Shown: positions 13,002 to 22,546, numbered from the stretch's first letter. The stretch: DNA of 34,563 nucleotides from Paenarthrobacter sp. Z7-10 (GCF_026932795.1 NZ_JADPVH010000018.1:18365-52927); one strand, 5' to 3'. Notes: generated from the letters alone by a model not told the origin. Numbers and translations are program-made.

Positions 13002-13381
13002 AGTTCACCACCGTTTGCGGCTGCGTAGTCGGCGGCGCTCAGCAGTGGGCCCTCGGACACTACGCTGACCTTGAAGAGCCATCCGGCACCGTAGGGATCG
13101 GAGTTGATCACTGCAGGGTCAGCGACGACGGCGTCGTTGATTTCCGTGACCTCGCCCGTGACCGGGGAGTACAGATCGGAGACGGACTTGGTGGATTCGA
13201 TTTCGCCGCAGCTCTGCCCGGCGGTGACGGCGGAGCCGACTTCGGGCAGGTCGACATAGACAATATCGCCGAGGGCATCGGTGGCCACGGCAGAGACACC
13301 GATCGCGGCCGGGCCGGAGCCGTCGGTGGCGACCCACTCATGTTCGGCGGAGTACAACAGGTCAGCAACTACCTTGCTCAT
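12998..13381 (-). CDS. gcvH: Glycine cleavage system H protein
   Basis: GcvH is the small lipoyl carrier that shuttles the aminomethyl group between GcvP, GcvT and the L protein. The 127-residue protein has the expected length and the lipoylation motif ESTKSVSD with Lys65. The region [12 protein letters not shown] is typical of the lipoyl-like fold. ATG 13381 has AAGGA about 7 bases upstream. It lies 84 bases after gcvT, behind two hairpins, and overlaps glyA. LipA, encoded further down the row, makes its cofactor. No L protein (lpd) gene is in the window. Confidence 0.95.
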   Translation of the reverse strand: MSKVVADLLYSAEHEWVATDGSGPAAIGVSAVATDALGDIVYVDLPEVGSAVTAGQSCGEIESTKSVSDLYSPVTGEVTEINDAVVADPAVINSDPYGAGWLFKVSVVSEGPLLSAADYAAANGGEL

Positions 13382-13411
13382 TTTGGTTCCTTGAGTTCGA
13401 AAGGGATGAGG

Positions 13412-13462
13412 CCCAGCGGCGGGAGCCCCGCTGGGTGATCCTCCAGCGGCGGGAGCCGCTGG
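13412..13462. repeat. Tandem near-identical stem-loops between gcvT and gcvH
   Basis: Two copies of a short hairpin lie side by side. CCCAGCGG/CCGCTGGG (13412-13419 and 13428-13435) has an 8-base loop. CCAGCGGC/GCCGCTGG (13443-13450 and 13455-13462) has a GGGA tetraloop on the plus strand. They fill most of the gap between gcvT and gcvH. They lack T-runs and probably tune mRNA stability or relative expression within the operon. Confidence 0.65.
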
Positions 13463-13465
13463 GGA

Positions 13466-14599
13466 CTATTTCCGGCGTTTGTAGAACGGGAGGGCGACAA
13501 CTTCGAAGGGCTCGGCCTTGCCTCGCAGGTCGACCTCAAGTACGGTGCCGGGTTCGGAGTGTTCGACGTCGACATAGGCCATCGCCACCGGGTAACCCAG
13601 AGTGGGGCTCGGCTGGCCAGACGTCACTTCCCCCACCACTACTCCGTCCTTGAGGACGGAGTAGTGGCCTCGGGCCGCGCGGCGTCCCAGGCCCTTGATG
13701 CCGACCAGCTTTCGGCCAGTAGTGGAGCCGGCGCCGGCTTCCTTGAGGGCAGTTAGTGCGGCCTTGCCGACGAAATCGGACTCCTTGGCCAGCGAGACGA
13801 CCGGGCCAAGTCCCGCGGCGTAAGCGTTCGCTTCCAGGGAGAGCTCGTTGCCGTAGAGCGGCATCCCGGCTTCCAGGCGCAGCGAATCACGGCAGGCCAG
13901 ACCAGCCGGAATGAGGCCAAGGCCTCCTCCCGTTTCCAGGAGCGCTTTCCACAGGCTGGCGGCCTCGGCGTTTGGCACGTAGATCTCGAAACCGTCCTCG
14001 CCGGTGTAACCGGTGCGGGCAAGCAACAACTGCTGCTCAGTGCCGTTGACCTTAAGTCCTACCTCGACCGCGGCATAATACTTCAGTTCGGTGACCAGGG
14101 AATGTTGGCCGACCGGCACCAGGCGGAGCAGGATCTCCTCGGCCTTCGGCCCCTGGACGGCAATCAGCGAAGTCCCTTCGGATACGTCCTCAACCACGAC
14201 GTCGAAGTTGCTGGCACGTTCGGTCAGTGCCGCTGCCACCGCCTTGGCGTTGCCGGCGTTGGGGACCACCAGATATTTCTCCTCGCCCCGGCGGTAGGAG
14301 ATAAGGTCATCGATGATGCCGCCGTCTTCGGCGCAAATCAGCGAGTATTTGGCCTTGCCCGTCACGACCGCAGAGAGCTTGCCAGCCAGCGCATAGTCCA
14401 GGAACGCAGCCGCGTCGGGGCCGGTAACCCAAACTTCGCCCATGTGGGACAGATCGAACAGACCGGCAGCGTTGCGCACCGCGTGGTGCTCGGCCAGTTC
14501 CGAGTCGTATTTCAGCGGCATCTGCCAGCCCCCGAAATCTGTGAACGACGCGCCGGCTTCCTTGTGCTGCTCGTACAGTGCAGTGTAATTCTCAGTCAT
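13466..14599 (-). CDS. gcvT: Glycine cleavage system T protein (aminomethyltransferase)
   Basis: GcvT takes the aminomethyl group from lipoyl-GcvH, releases ammonia and forms 5,10-methylene-THF. The 377-residue protein carries FDLSHMGEV near the start, ARTGYTGEDGFEIYV in the folate-binding core, and CRDSLRLEAGMPLYGNEL, all family signatures. The C-terminal barrel has GEVTSGQPSPTLGYPVAMAYV. ATG 14599 has AAGGA 8 bases upstream. It is separated from gcvP by only 30 bases. A 14-bp perfect inverted repeat lies inside the C-terminal coding part and is listed separately. Confidence 0.95.
   Translation of the reverse strand: MTENYTALYEQHKEAGASFTDFGGWQMPLKYDSELAEHHAVRNAAGLFDLSHMGEVWVTGPDAAAFLDYALAGKLSAVVTGKAKYSLICAEDGGIIDDLISYRRGEEKYLVVPNAGNAKAVAAALTERASNFDVVVEDVSEGTSLIAVQGPKAEEILLRLVPVGQHSLVTELKYYAAVEVGLKVNGTEQQLLLARTGYTGEDGFEIYVPNAEAASLWKALLETGGGLGLIPAGLACRDSLRLEAGMPLYGNELSLEANAYAAGLGPVVSLAKESDFVGKAALTALKEAGAGSTTGRKLVGIKGLGRRAARGHYSVLKDGVVVGEVTSGQPSPTLGYPVAMAYVDVEHSEPGTVLEVDLRGKAEPFEVVALPFYKRRK
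13636..13667. other. 14-bp perfect inverted repeat inside gcvT
   Basis: CCACTACTCCGTCC (13636-13649) and GGACGGAGTAGTGG (13654-13667) form a perfect 14-bp stem closed by a 4-base loop (TTGA on plus, UCAA in the gcvT mRNA). It lies inside codons for HYSVLKDGVVV near the 3' end of gcvT. A stem of this length is unusual within coding sequence. Confidence 0.85.
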
Positions 14600-14629
14600 T
14601 GCGGTTTCCTTGATTTCGACGTCCGGTGG

Positions 14630-17509
<2,880 letters not shown>

Positions 17510-17559
17510 GAGGAACTCCAAGGTATGGCCGGCCCGGGGGCACGGCATGGGGTTGGGTT

Positions 17560-17752
17560 CCTCCCCGCTCTGTATGTGACCTGAGAGATTCCGCGGATCC
17601 GAGTCCGCTTGCACCGTCGGTGAGCCAGGACAGTGCCTGGCTGCTTTCCAGAGTTGCCTCGCCGCGGCGGTACGGGGGCCTGAGAGATTCCTGGGGAGGA
17701 TTTGCTCCTACGGCGCCTGCCCGGGAATGACTGGGAGGACTCTCCCGCCACG
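17560..17752 (-). ncRNA. Tandem glycine riboswitch in the gcvP leader
   Basis: Read on the minus strand, the leader carries two aptamers. Aptamer 1 starts near 17750 with GGCGGGAGAGTC and includes GGCGCCGTAGGAGCAAA, AATCTCTCAGG and a closing GTACCGCC near 17668. Aptamer 2 includes CAACTCTGGAAAGC, CACCGACGGTGCAAGCGG, AATCTCTCAGGT and CAGAGCGGGGAGGA near 17560. These are the conserved elements of the gcvT-type glycine riboswitch, including the repeated CTCTCAGG core. The start of gcvP lies about 50 bases downstream. GAGGAAC just after aptamer 2 (17557-17563 on plus) is complementary to GTTCCTC before the start codon (17510-17516), which suggests translational control. Confidence 0.95.
17605..17720. 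repeat. 116-base inverted repeat, gcvP-side copy
   Basis: The core of the gcvP riboswitch (17605-17720) is repeated in opposite orientation at 18032-18147 with one mismatch in 116 bases. The copies are separated by 311 bases. The identity spans aptamer 1's 3' half, the linker and most of aptamer 2, and stops abruptly at both ends. This pattern suggests duplication or gene conversion rather than slow divergence. Confidence 0.9.
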
Positions 17753-17762
17753 GTTCGAAAGG

Positions 17763-17937
17763 CATATTGAGATGTGGGTGATTCGCAACACACAATACAC
17801 GCACTTTCGACGCCGGGCAACATCAGCAGACAAGCCTGCGACGTAAAACCGGTGGCTTGACTTTTCTTCGTGATCGATCCCACACTTAGTCGGTGGTCGC
17901 CAACTTCGGCGCCCAGGAACCACGGAGCGGAGTGGTC
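17763..17937. promoter_or_regulatory. Divergent promoter region between the two riboswitch leaders
   Basis: About 175 bases lie between the gcvP and cycA leaders with no gene. Both transcripts must start here or just inside the leaders. The 17763-17830 half is AT-richer than its surroundings. TCAATAT (minus strand, near 17763-17769) could be a -10 box for gcvP, about 13 bases before aptamer 1, but no convincing -35 box was found. Short frames here are shadows. Confidence 0.4.
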
Positions 17938-17979
17938 GAGCGGAGCAGTGCTCCTCGCTGCCGTTTATCTGCTCCGCTC
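17938..17979. promoter_or_regulatory. 11-bp perfect inverted repeat upstream of the cycA riboswitch
   Basis: GAGCGGAGCAG (17938-17948) and CTGCTCCGCTC (17969-17979) are perfect inverse complements separated by 20 bases. The element sits about 25 bases before aptamer 1 of the cycA leader and has no counterpart in the gcvP leader. It could be a protein-binding site or an RNA stem in the early leader; there is no T-run. Confidence 0.5.
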
Positions 17980-18002
17980 AAATGCGAACGAGCCTTAGAT
18001 CT

Positions 18003-18205
18003 GCGGCGGGAGAGTCCTGCCGGTACATTCAGCAGGCGCCGTAGGAGCAAATCCTCCCCAGGAATCTCTCAGGCCCCCGTACCGCCGCGGCGAGGCAACT
18101 CTGGAAAGCAGCCAGGCAATGTCCTGGCTCACCGACGGTGCAAGCGGGTCCTGCGGGAGCAGGGGCGCGGAAACTCTCAGGTCCACGACAGAGCGGGGAG
18201 GAACC
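18003..18205 (+). ncRNA. Tandem glycine riboswitch in the cycA leader
   Basis: The plus strand carries the same two-aptamer structure as the gcvP leader. Aptamer 1 starts with GGCGGGAGAGTC (about 18005) and has CGCCGTAGGAGCAAA and AATCTCTCAGG. Aptamer 2 has CAACTCTGGAAAGC, CACCGACGGTGCAAGCGG, AAACTCTCAGGT and CAGAGCGGGGAGGA, ending about 18202. The downstream region holds GAGGAAC (18198-18204), a strong 7-bp hairpin GTGGCAC/GTGCCAC (18215-18221, 18226-18232), and GTTCCTC (18245-18251) right before the start codon. GAGGAAC and GTTCCTC can pair with the hairpin between them, a plausible translational switch for the permease gene. Confidence 0.94.
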
Positions 18206-18251
18206 CGAATCATCGTGGCACTCTGGTGCCACCTGAACGATGGAGTTCCTC

Positions 18252-19730
18252 ATGACGATACATCAACCCCCTACCGCGCTTGCCGAAACTCCCCACCTGG
18301 AGCGGCAGCTCAGCAACCGGCACATCCAACTGATCGCCATCGGCGGCGCCATCGGCACCGGACTGTTTATGGGCTCAGGCAAAACCATCTCCGCTGCCGG
18401 ACCCTCCGTCATCTTCGTCTACATGATCATCGGCTTCATGCTGTTCTTCGTCATGCGCGCGATGGGTGAACTGCTGCTGAGCAATCTGAACTATAAGTCC
18501 TTCAGTGATTTCGCCGCGGATCTGCTGGGCCCGTGGGCAGGATTCTTCACCGGCTGGACCTACTGGTTCAGCTGGGTAATCACGGGTATCGCCGATGTGA
18601 TCGCCATTGCGGGCTACTCCAAGGAACTCTGGCCGGGGCTCCCATTGTGGATTCCGGGAGTGGCTACGATCGCCATCCTGCTGCTGTTGAACCTGACCAC
18701 CGTGAAGGCTTTCGGCGAGACCGAATTCTGGTTCGCGCTGATCAAGATTATCGCCATCGCGGCACTGATCGTGGTGGGCCTGTTCATGATCTTCGGCGGG
18801 TTCTCCTCTGATGCCGGACCGGCCAGCTTCACCAACCTGTGGAGCCACGGTGGCTTCTTCCCGAATGAGTTCATGGGCTTCGTGGCCGGCTTCCAGATCG
18901 CAGTGTTTGCCTTCGTGGGCATCGAGCTGGTGGGCACCACGGCGGCGGAGGCCAAGGACCCGGAGAAGAATCTGCCCAAGGCCATCAATTCCATTCCGGT
19001 GCGTGTCCTGCTCTTCTACGTGGGTGCCCTCATCATCTTGATGTCCGTCATCCCCTGGACCCAGTTCGCCGCCGGTCACAGCCCTTTCATCGCCATGTTT
19101 TCGCTGGCCGGTCTGGGGGCCGCAGCCACGGTGGTCAACCTGGTGGTGCTGACCTCGGCAATGTCCTCGGCCAACTCCGGCATCTATTCCACCTCCCGGA
19201 TGGTCTTTGGCCTGGCTCAGGAGGGGGACGCCCCTGCCCTCTTCAGCCGGCTGTCCAGCCGCAAGGTGCCCCGCAACGCCCTGTTCCTGTCGTGCGTGCT
19301 GCTGCTGTCCGGCGTCGTTTTGATGTACGCCGGACAGGACATCGGCAAGGCGTTCGAGATGGTCACGACGGTGTCGGCGGTCTGTTTCGTATTCGTCTGG
19401 TCGATCATTCTGGCCAGCTACATCGCCTTCCGCCGGCGCCGGCCGCAGCAGCATGAGGCGTCCAAATTCAAGATGCCCGGCGGAATCCCCATGGTATGGG
19501 TGGTGTTCGCGTTCTTTGCCTTTGTGCTCTGGGCGCTGACCACCCAGACGGACACCCTGCTTGCACTGCTGGTCACACCCGTCTGGTTCATCGTGCTCGG
19601 CGTCACATGGTTCATCCTGCGCCGGCGCCCGGGCCATGCGGCCCGTTATGCAGCGTTCAAAGACCAGCTCCAGTCGGACCAAACTGCTGCCTCTGACCCC
19701 CTCGGCGCAGGCGCAGCGGACGGACGGTGA
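18252..19730 (+). CDS. cycA: Glycine/D-serine/D-alanine permease (AAT family)
   Basis: This is a 492-residue amino acid-proton symporter of the APC/AAT family, very similar to E. coli CycA in remembered sequence. NRHIQLIAIGGAIGTGLFMG, MRAMGELLLSNL, YKSFSDFAADLLGPWAGFFTGW and FVGIELVGTTAAE are nearly shared. About twelve hydrophobic membrane spans are visible. ATG 18252 has GGAG 6 bases upstream; ATG 18240 is in frame but overlaps that ribosome site. The tandem glycine riboswitch directly in front makes glycine the likely main substrate, imported to feed the divergent gcv operon. Transport of D-serine, D-alanine or other small neutral amino acids is also possible. purU follows 49 bases downstream. 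Confidence 0.93.
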   Translation: MTIHQPPTALAETPHLERQLSNRHIQLIAIGGAIGTGLFMGSGKTISAAGPSVIFVYMIIGFMLFFVMRAMGELLLSNLNYKSFSDFAADLLGPWAGFFTGWTYWFSWVITGIADVIAIAGYSKELWPGLPLWIPGVATIAILLLLNLTTVKAFGETEFWFALIKIIAIAALIVVGLFMIFGGFSSDAGPASFTNLWSHGGFFPNEFMGFVAGFQIAVFAFVGIELVGTTAAEAKDPEKNLPKAINSIPVRVLLFYVGALIILMSVIPWTQFAAGHSPFIAMFSLAGLGAAATVVNLVVLTSAMSSANSGIYSTSRMVFGLAQEGDAPALFSRLSSRKVPRNALFLSCVLLLSGVVLMYAGQDIGKAFEMVTTVSAVCFVFVWSIILASYIAFRRRRPQQHEASKFKMPGGIPMVWVVFAFFAFVLWALTTQTDTLLALLVTPVWFIVLGVTWFILRRRPGHAARYAAFKDQLQSDQTAASDPLGAGAADGR

Positions 19731-19779
19731 CGCCGGAACGACCGCTTCACCCAACAGCCCGTCGGACGATCGGCGGGAC

Positions 19780-20637
19780 GTGGTGCCAGCGGGGTTCGTA
19801 CTCACTCTCGACTGCGCCGAATCGCCCGGTATTGTTCACGCGGTCGCCGAATTTCTCCTGAACCACGGCTGCTACATCATCGACATCAAACAGTTCGGCG
19901 ACCAAAACACGCAGCACTTCTTCATGCGCGTGCACTTCATCTCGACTGGCAGCTTCTCAACCGGCGAAGACCTCCGACAGGACTTCGCCCCGGTTGGCGC
20001 ACAATGGGACATGGATTGGCGGCTGGAGCCCCACGGCCGCAAACAACGAATCCTGGTCATGGTCTCCAAGTATGGTCACTGCCTTAACGATCTGCTCTTC
20101 CGGGCACGCAGCGGCGAACTGCCGGTCGAGATCGCCGCGGTTGTATCCAACCACCAAGATCAGAAAGATCTTGTCACCTGGCACGGAATCCCGTTCCACC
20201 ACATCCCTGTGAGCCGGGAAACAAAGCAGGCGGCGGAATCCGAGCTGCTCGAACTGGTGGTCGCCTACAATGTCGAACTCGTGGTCCTGGCCCGTTACAT
20301 GCAGGTTCTCAGCGAGGACCTCACATCCCAACTAGCCGGCAAAGCCATCAACATCCACCACTCCTTCCTGCCCAGTTTCAAGGGCGCCAAGCCTTATCAC
20401 CAAGCCTACGAACGCGGAGTCAAGACGGTCGGAGCAACGGCTCACTACGTCAACTCGGAGCTGGATGAGGGGCCCATCATTGCCCAGCAGGTGATCGAGG
20501 TCGACCACACCTATAGCCCTTCGGACCTCGTGACGGTCCGCAGGGACGCCGAGTGTAAGGCCCTCACAAACGCAGTACGTTGGCACTGCGAAGGAAGAAT
20601 TATCCTGTCAGGGAATCGGACGGTCATTCTTCGCTGA
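19780..20637 (+). CDS. purU: Formyltetrahydrofolate deformylase
   Basis: PurU hydrolyses 10-formyl-THF to formate and THF, keeping free THF available when one-carbon units pile up. From GTG 19780 the protein has 285 residues, the usual length. It has an N-terminal ACT domain (VLTLDCAESPGIVHAVAEFL). The C-terminal formyltransferase-fold domain carries the Asn-His-Asp catalytic set in INIHHSFLPSF and ELDEGPII. The start is uncertain: the frame is open back into the end of cycA, GTG 19783 is equally possible, and no strong ribosome-binding site is seen. Position behind the glycine-riboswitch-controlled permease suggests co-expression, as glycine cleavage floods the folate pool with C1 units. Confidence 0.92.
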   Translation: MVPAGFVLTLDCAESPGIVHAVAEFLLNHGCYIIDIKQFGDQNTQHFFMRVHFISTGSFSTGEDLRQDFAPVGAQWDMDWRLEPHGRKQRILVMVSKYGHCLNDLLFRARSGELPVEIAAVVSNHQDQKDLVTWHGIPFHHIPVSRETKQAAESELLELVVAYNVELVVLARYMQVLSEDLTSQLAGKAINIHHSFLPSFKGAKPYHQAYERGVKTVGATAHYVNSELDEGPIIAQQVIEVDHTYSPSDLVTVRRDAECKALTNAVRWHCEGRIILSGNRTVILR

Positions 20638-20653
20638 CTCCGCTTCCAGCGCC

Positions 20654-20703
20654 GTCAGATGCCGGGGCTACCCGCCGGCAGGTCCTCCCCCGGCAGATCT
20701 GAC
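20654..20703 (+). terminator. Stem-loop after purU, possible terminator
   Basis: GTCAGATGCCGGGG (20654-20667) pairs with CCCCGGC-AG-ATCTGAC (20688-20703), a 14-bp stem with a two-base bulge and a 20-base loop. It begins 16 bases after the purU stop. No T-tract follows. It separates purU from the riboswitch remnant of the next gene. Confidence 0.55.
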
Positions 20704-20716
20704 CGCGTCACAACTG

Positions 20717-20840
20717 AATATGCCTTTCGAACCGTGGCGGGAGAGTCCTCCCAGTCATTCCCGGGCAGGCGCCGTAGGAGCAAATCCTCCCCAGGAATCT
20801 CTCAGGCCCCCGTACCGGCCATACCTTGGAGTTCCTCTTG
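20717..20840 (+). ncRNA. Rearranged single-aptamer copy of the gcvP glycine riboswitch leader
   Basis: Bases 20717-20817 are identical over 101 bases to the gcvP leader (complement of 17668-17768), covering the pre-aptamer sequence and all of aptamer 1. The sequence then jumps straight to CCGGCCATACCTTGGAGTTC, which in the gcvP leader lies after aptamer 2 just before the start codon. Thus aptamer 2 and the linker are deleted, with a short CCG/CCGG overlap at the junction. The GAGGAAC sequence that could pair with the start region in the other two leaders is gone. It may act as a singlet glycine sensor, or only bring the gcvP promoter-proximal region and ribosome site. Confidence 0.9.
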
Positions 20841-21821
20841 ATGGTTCAATCACGTCCATTGACCTTCGCCGACCGGCCTGGCTCGGCGCACAGTCACGCC
20901 GACACCACGAAAGTGCTTTCCACCCGTCTGGAAATCGTTCCCACCGACGGGATAGTTGCCATCGTCCAGGCCAATATCCCTGTGGCATCGACGCTGACGA
21001 TCACCTGCCTGCCGCACCACGGCATCGAGCCCACGATGCAGACCGCGGTCGAGCTTGGGCTGTTGGGCTTCAACGTGGTGCCGCACCTCGCCGCCCGCAG
21101 TCTCGAAGGCCGCGCGCAGCTCGCCGGAATCCTCCGGGGCTGCGAGGCCGTCGGGATCACCGAAGTCTTCGCCGTCGGCGGGGACGCCGCGCACGCGGCA
21201 GGCCCGTACGATTCGGCGGTCGGGCTCATGGTAGACATCGCCGAGATGTCTGGAGGACGCATCGCCATTGGCGTTGCCGGACACCCCGAAGGTCACCCCA
21301 AGCAAAACCCGCTCCACATGCTGGATGCGCTGCTGGAAAAGCAGCATCTGGCCGCGAATATCGTCACGCAGATGTGCTTCTCGGCCGCCAAAATCGGCTG
21401 GTACGCCGAGCTGCTGCGGCGCGAAGGCGTGGAACTACCGCTCTGGGCCGGTGTCGCCGGAGCCGTACCCCGGACCCAGCTAGTCTCACTGGCCATAAAG
21501 ATCGGCGTCGGTCCGTCCTTGCGGTTCCTCAGCGGCAAGGGACCCCTTGCCCGCAGGCTCCTGAGCGGCGGAGCCTATTCATCCCAGGGACTCGTGTCCG
21601 AGCTGTCGGCAATCCAGCCAGCCCTTGCCGGCATCCACCTTTACACCTTCAACAACCTCGGACCGTCCTCCGCCAAAGTCGGGAACGGGCCGGGCAGCGT
21701 CCGGCCCACTGGTCGGCGAAACCAGGAGGACGCCGACGGAACCCCTGCGCATGGCCGAGTCACCGCCGTCGACCTCGGGACCCAGCCGTTGATCCCCGAA
21801 CTCCGGGCGCCGGAATCGTAG
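20841..21821 (+). CDS. MetF-family methylenetetrahydrofolate reductase-like protein
   Basis: The 326-residue protein resembles the FAD-dependent 5,10-methylene-THF reductase fold: VPHLAAR, GITEVFAVGGDA, GPYDSAVGLM, AIGVAGHPEGHP and FSAAKIGWYAELL match the MetF barrel order. A MetF-type enzyme would reduce methylene-THF to methyl-THF; the exact reaction here is unproven. The first 14 or so codons (MVQSRPLTFADR) are clearly derived from the start of gcvP ([13 protein letters not shown]). ATG 20841 has GGAG 9 bases upstream; TTG 20838 aligns with the gcvP start and is 6 bases away. After HLYTFNNLG the last 50 or so residues look low-complexity and unlike MetF, so a 3' frameshift or tail replacement is possible. 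Confidence 0.75.
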   Translation: MVQSRPLTFADRPGSAHSHADTTKVLSTRLEIVPTDGIVAIVQANIPVASTLTITCLPHHGIEPTMQTAVELGLLGFNVVPHLAARSLEGRAQLAGILRGCEAVGITEVFAVGGDAAHAAGPYDSAVGLMVDIAEMSGGRIAIGVAGHPEGHPKQNPLHMLDALLEKQHLAANIVTQMCFSAAKIGWYAELLRREGVELPLWAGVAGAVPRTQLVSLAIKIGVGPSLRFLSGKGPLARRLLSGGAYSSQGLVSELSAIQPALAGIHLYTFNNLGPSSAKVGNGPGSVRPTGRRNQEDADGTPAHGRVTAVDLGTQPLIPELRAPES

Positions 21822-21918
21822 CGGCGAGATTGGGGATCGACCCACGCCACGATCAGGCAATCAAGACCGGCGTCCGAACGGCGTCCCCACTCCGAAAGCT
21901 CTCGTCCAGCCGGGCGCT

Positions 21919-22533
21919 TTACCCGGCCGGATATGGGTTTTTGCGAAGGTTGGCCGCTGCGTGCACCGCGTTGCGGGCAGCCGTTGCCGTGGCGGACGCA
22001 ATGGCATCCGGCACCTGCTCCAGATCCTTGAAGTCTTTGGATTGCATGGCTTCGCCGACCCAGTACGTGACACCCTGCGCTGGAATGGTGAAGCCAACGT
22101 CGTTGAGCCCCTGGAACAAGTCAGCGGTAACTTTGTGCGCGCCGTCCTCATTGCCGACGACGGCCACGACGGCGACCTTGTCAAACATGATCGGACGGCC
22201 AGCGTCGTCCGTGCTGGCCAGATCGGCGTCGAGGCGTTCCAGGACTTGCTGGGCAAGACTGGCTGGATGGCCCATCCAAATGGGAGTTGCAAGGACAAAA
22301 ATGTCCGCCGCCAGGATCTGCTCGCGGATTCCTGGCCACCCATCCCCCGCGCCCATATCGATTTGAACACCGGGCCGGACGTTGTGGTCCACTACCCGCA
22401 TCAACGACGTCGACACGCCGTGACCCTCCAGTTGAGTCAAAACCTGGCGCGCCAGCAGCTCGCTGCTTGAGGCCTCCGGGGACGGGGTAAGGGTGCAAAC
22501 CAGAGCAAAAGCTTTCAGTTCCGAATCATCCAT
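21919..22533 (-). CDS. Flavodoxin-fold NAD(P)H-dependent FMN reductase-like protein
   Basis: The 204-residue protein has a flavodoxin-like fold. LKAFALVCTLTPSPEASSSELL is the phosphate-binding first loop for FMN, and FVLATPIWMGHPASLAQQVLERLD is a strong signature of the NADPH-dependent FMN reductase/WrbA-like group. VAVVAVVGNEDGAHKV is the third FMN loop. ATG 22533 was chosen; a weak AGGA/GGGG stretch precedes it. It lies 13 bases downstream of the FAD monooxygenase gene on the same strand, so the two are probably one transcript. It might supply reduced flavin or handle quinone products, but its substrate is unknown. Confidence 0.75.
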   Translation of the reverse strand: MDDSELKAFALVCTLTPSPEASSSELLARQVLTQLEGHGVSTSLMRVVDHNVRPGVQIDMGAGDGWPGIREQILAADIFVLATPIWMGHPASLAQQVLERLDADLASTDDAGRPIMFDKVAVVAVVGNEDGAHKVTADLFQGLNDVGFTIPAQGVTYWVGEAMQSKDFKDLEQVPDAIASATATAARNAVHAAANLRKNPYPAG

Positions 22534-22546
22534 AGCCCCATCCTGC

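Noticed and set aside
11475-13028. 517-codon plus-strand open frame
   Set aside because: Antisense shadow of glyA with histidine/glycine/valine-rich composition and no recognisable domain.
13412-13462. CRISPR-like repeat array
   Set aside because: Only two short palindromic copies with no spacer-repeat pattern and no cas genes.
17510-17614. N-terminal extension of GcvP to 17614
   Set aside because: These bases are riboswitch leader; the conserved GcvP N-terminus begins at 17509 behind a good ribosome-binding site.
18375-19805. 476-codon minus-strand open frame
   Set aside because: Antisense to the cycA permease; very charged, histidine-rich translation with no family signature.
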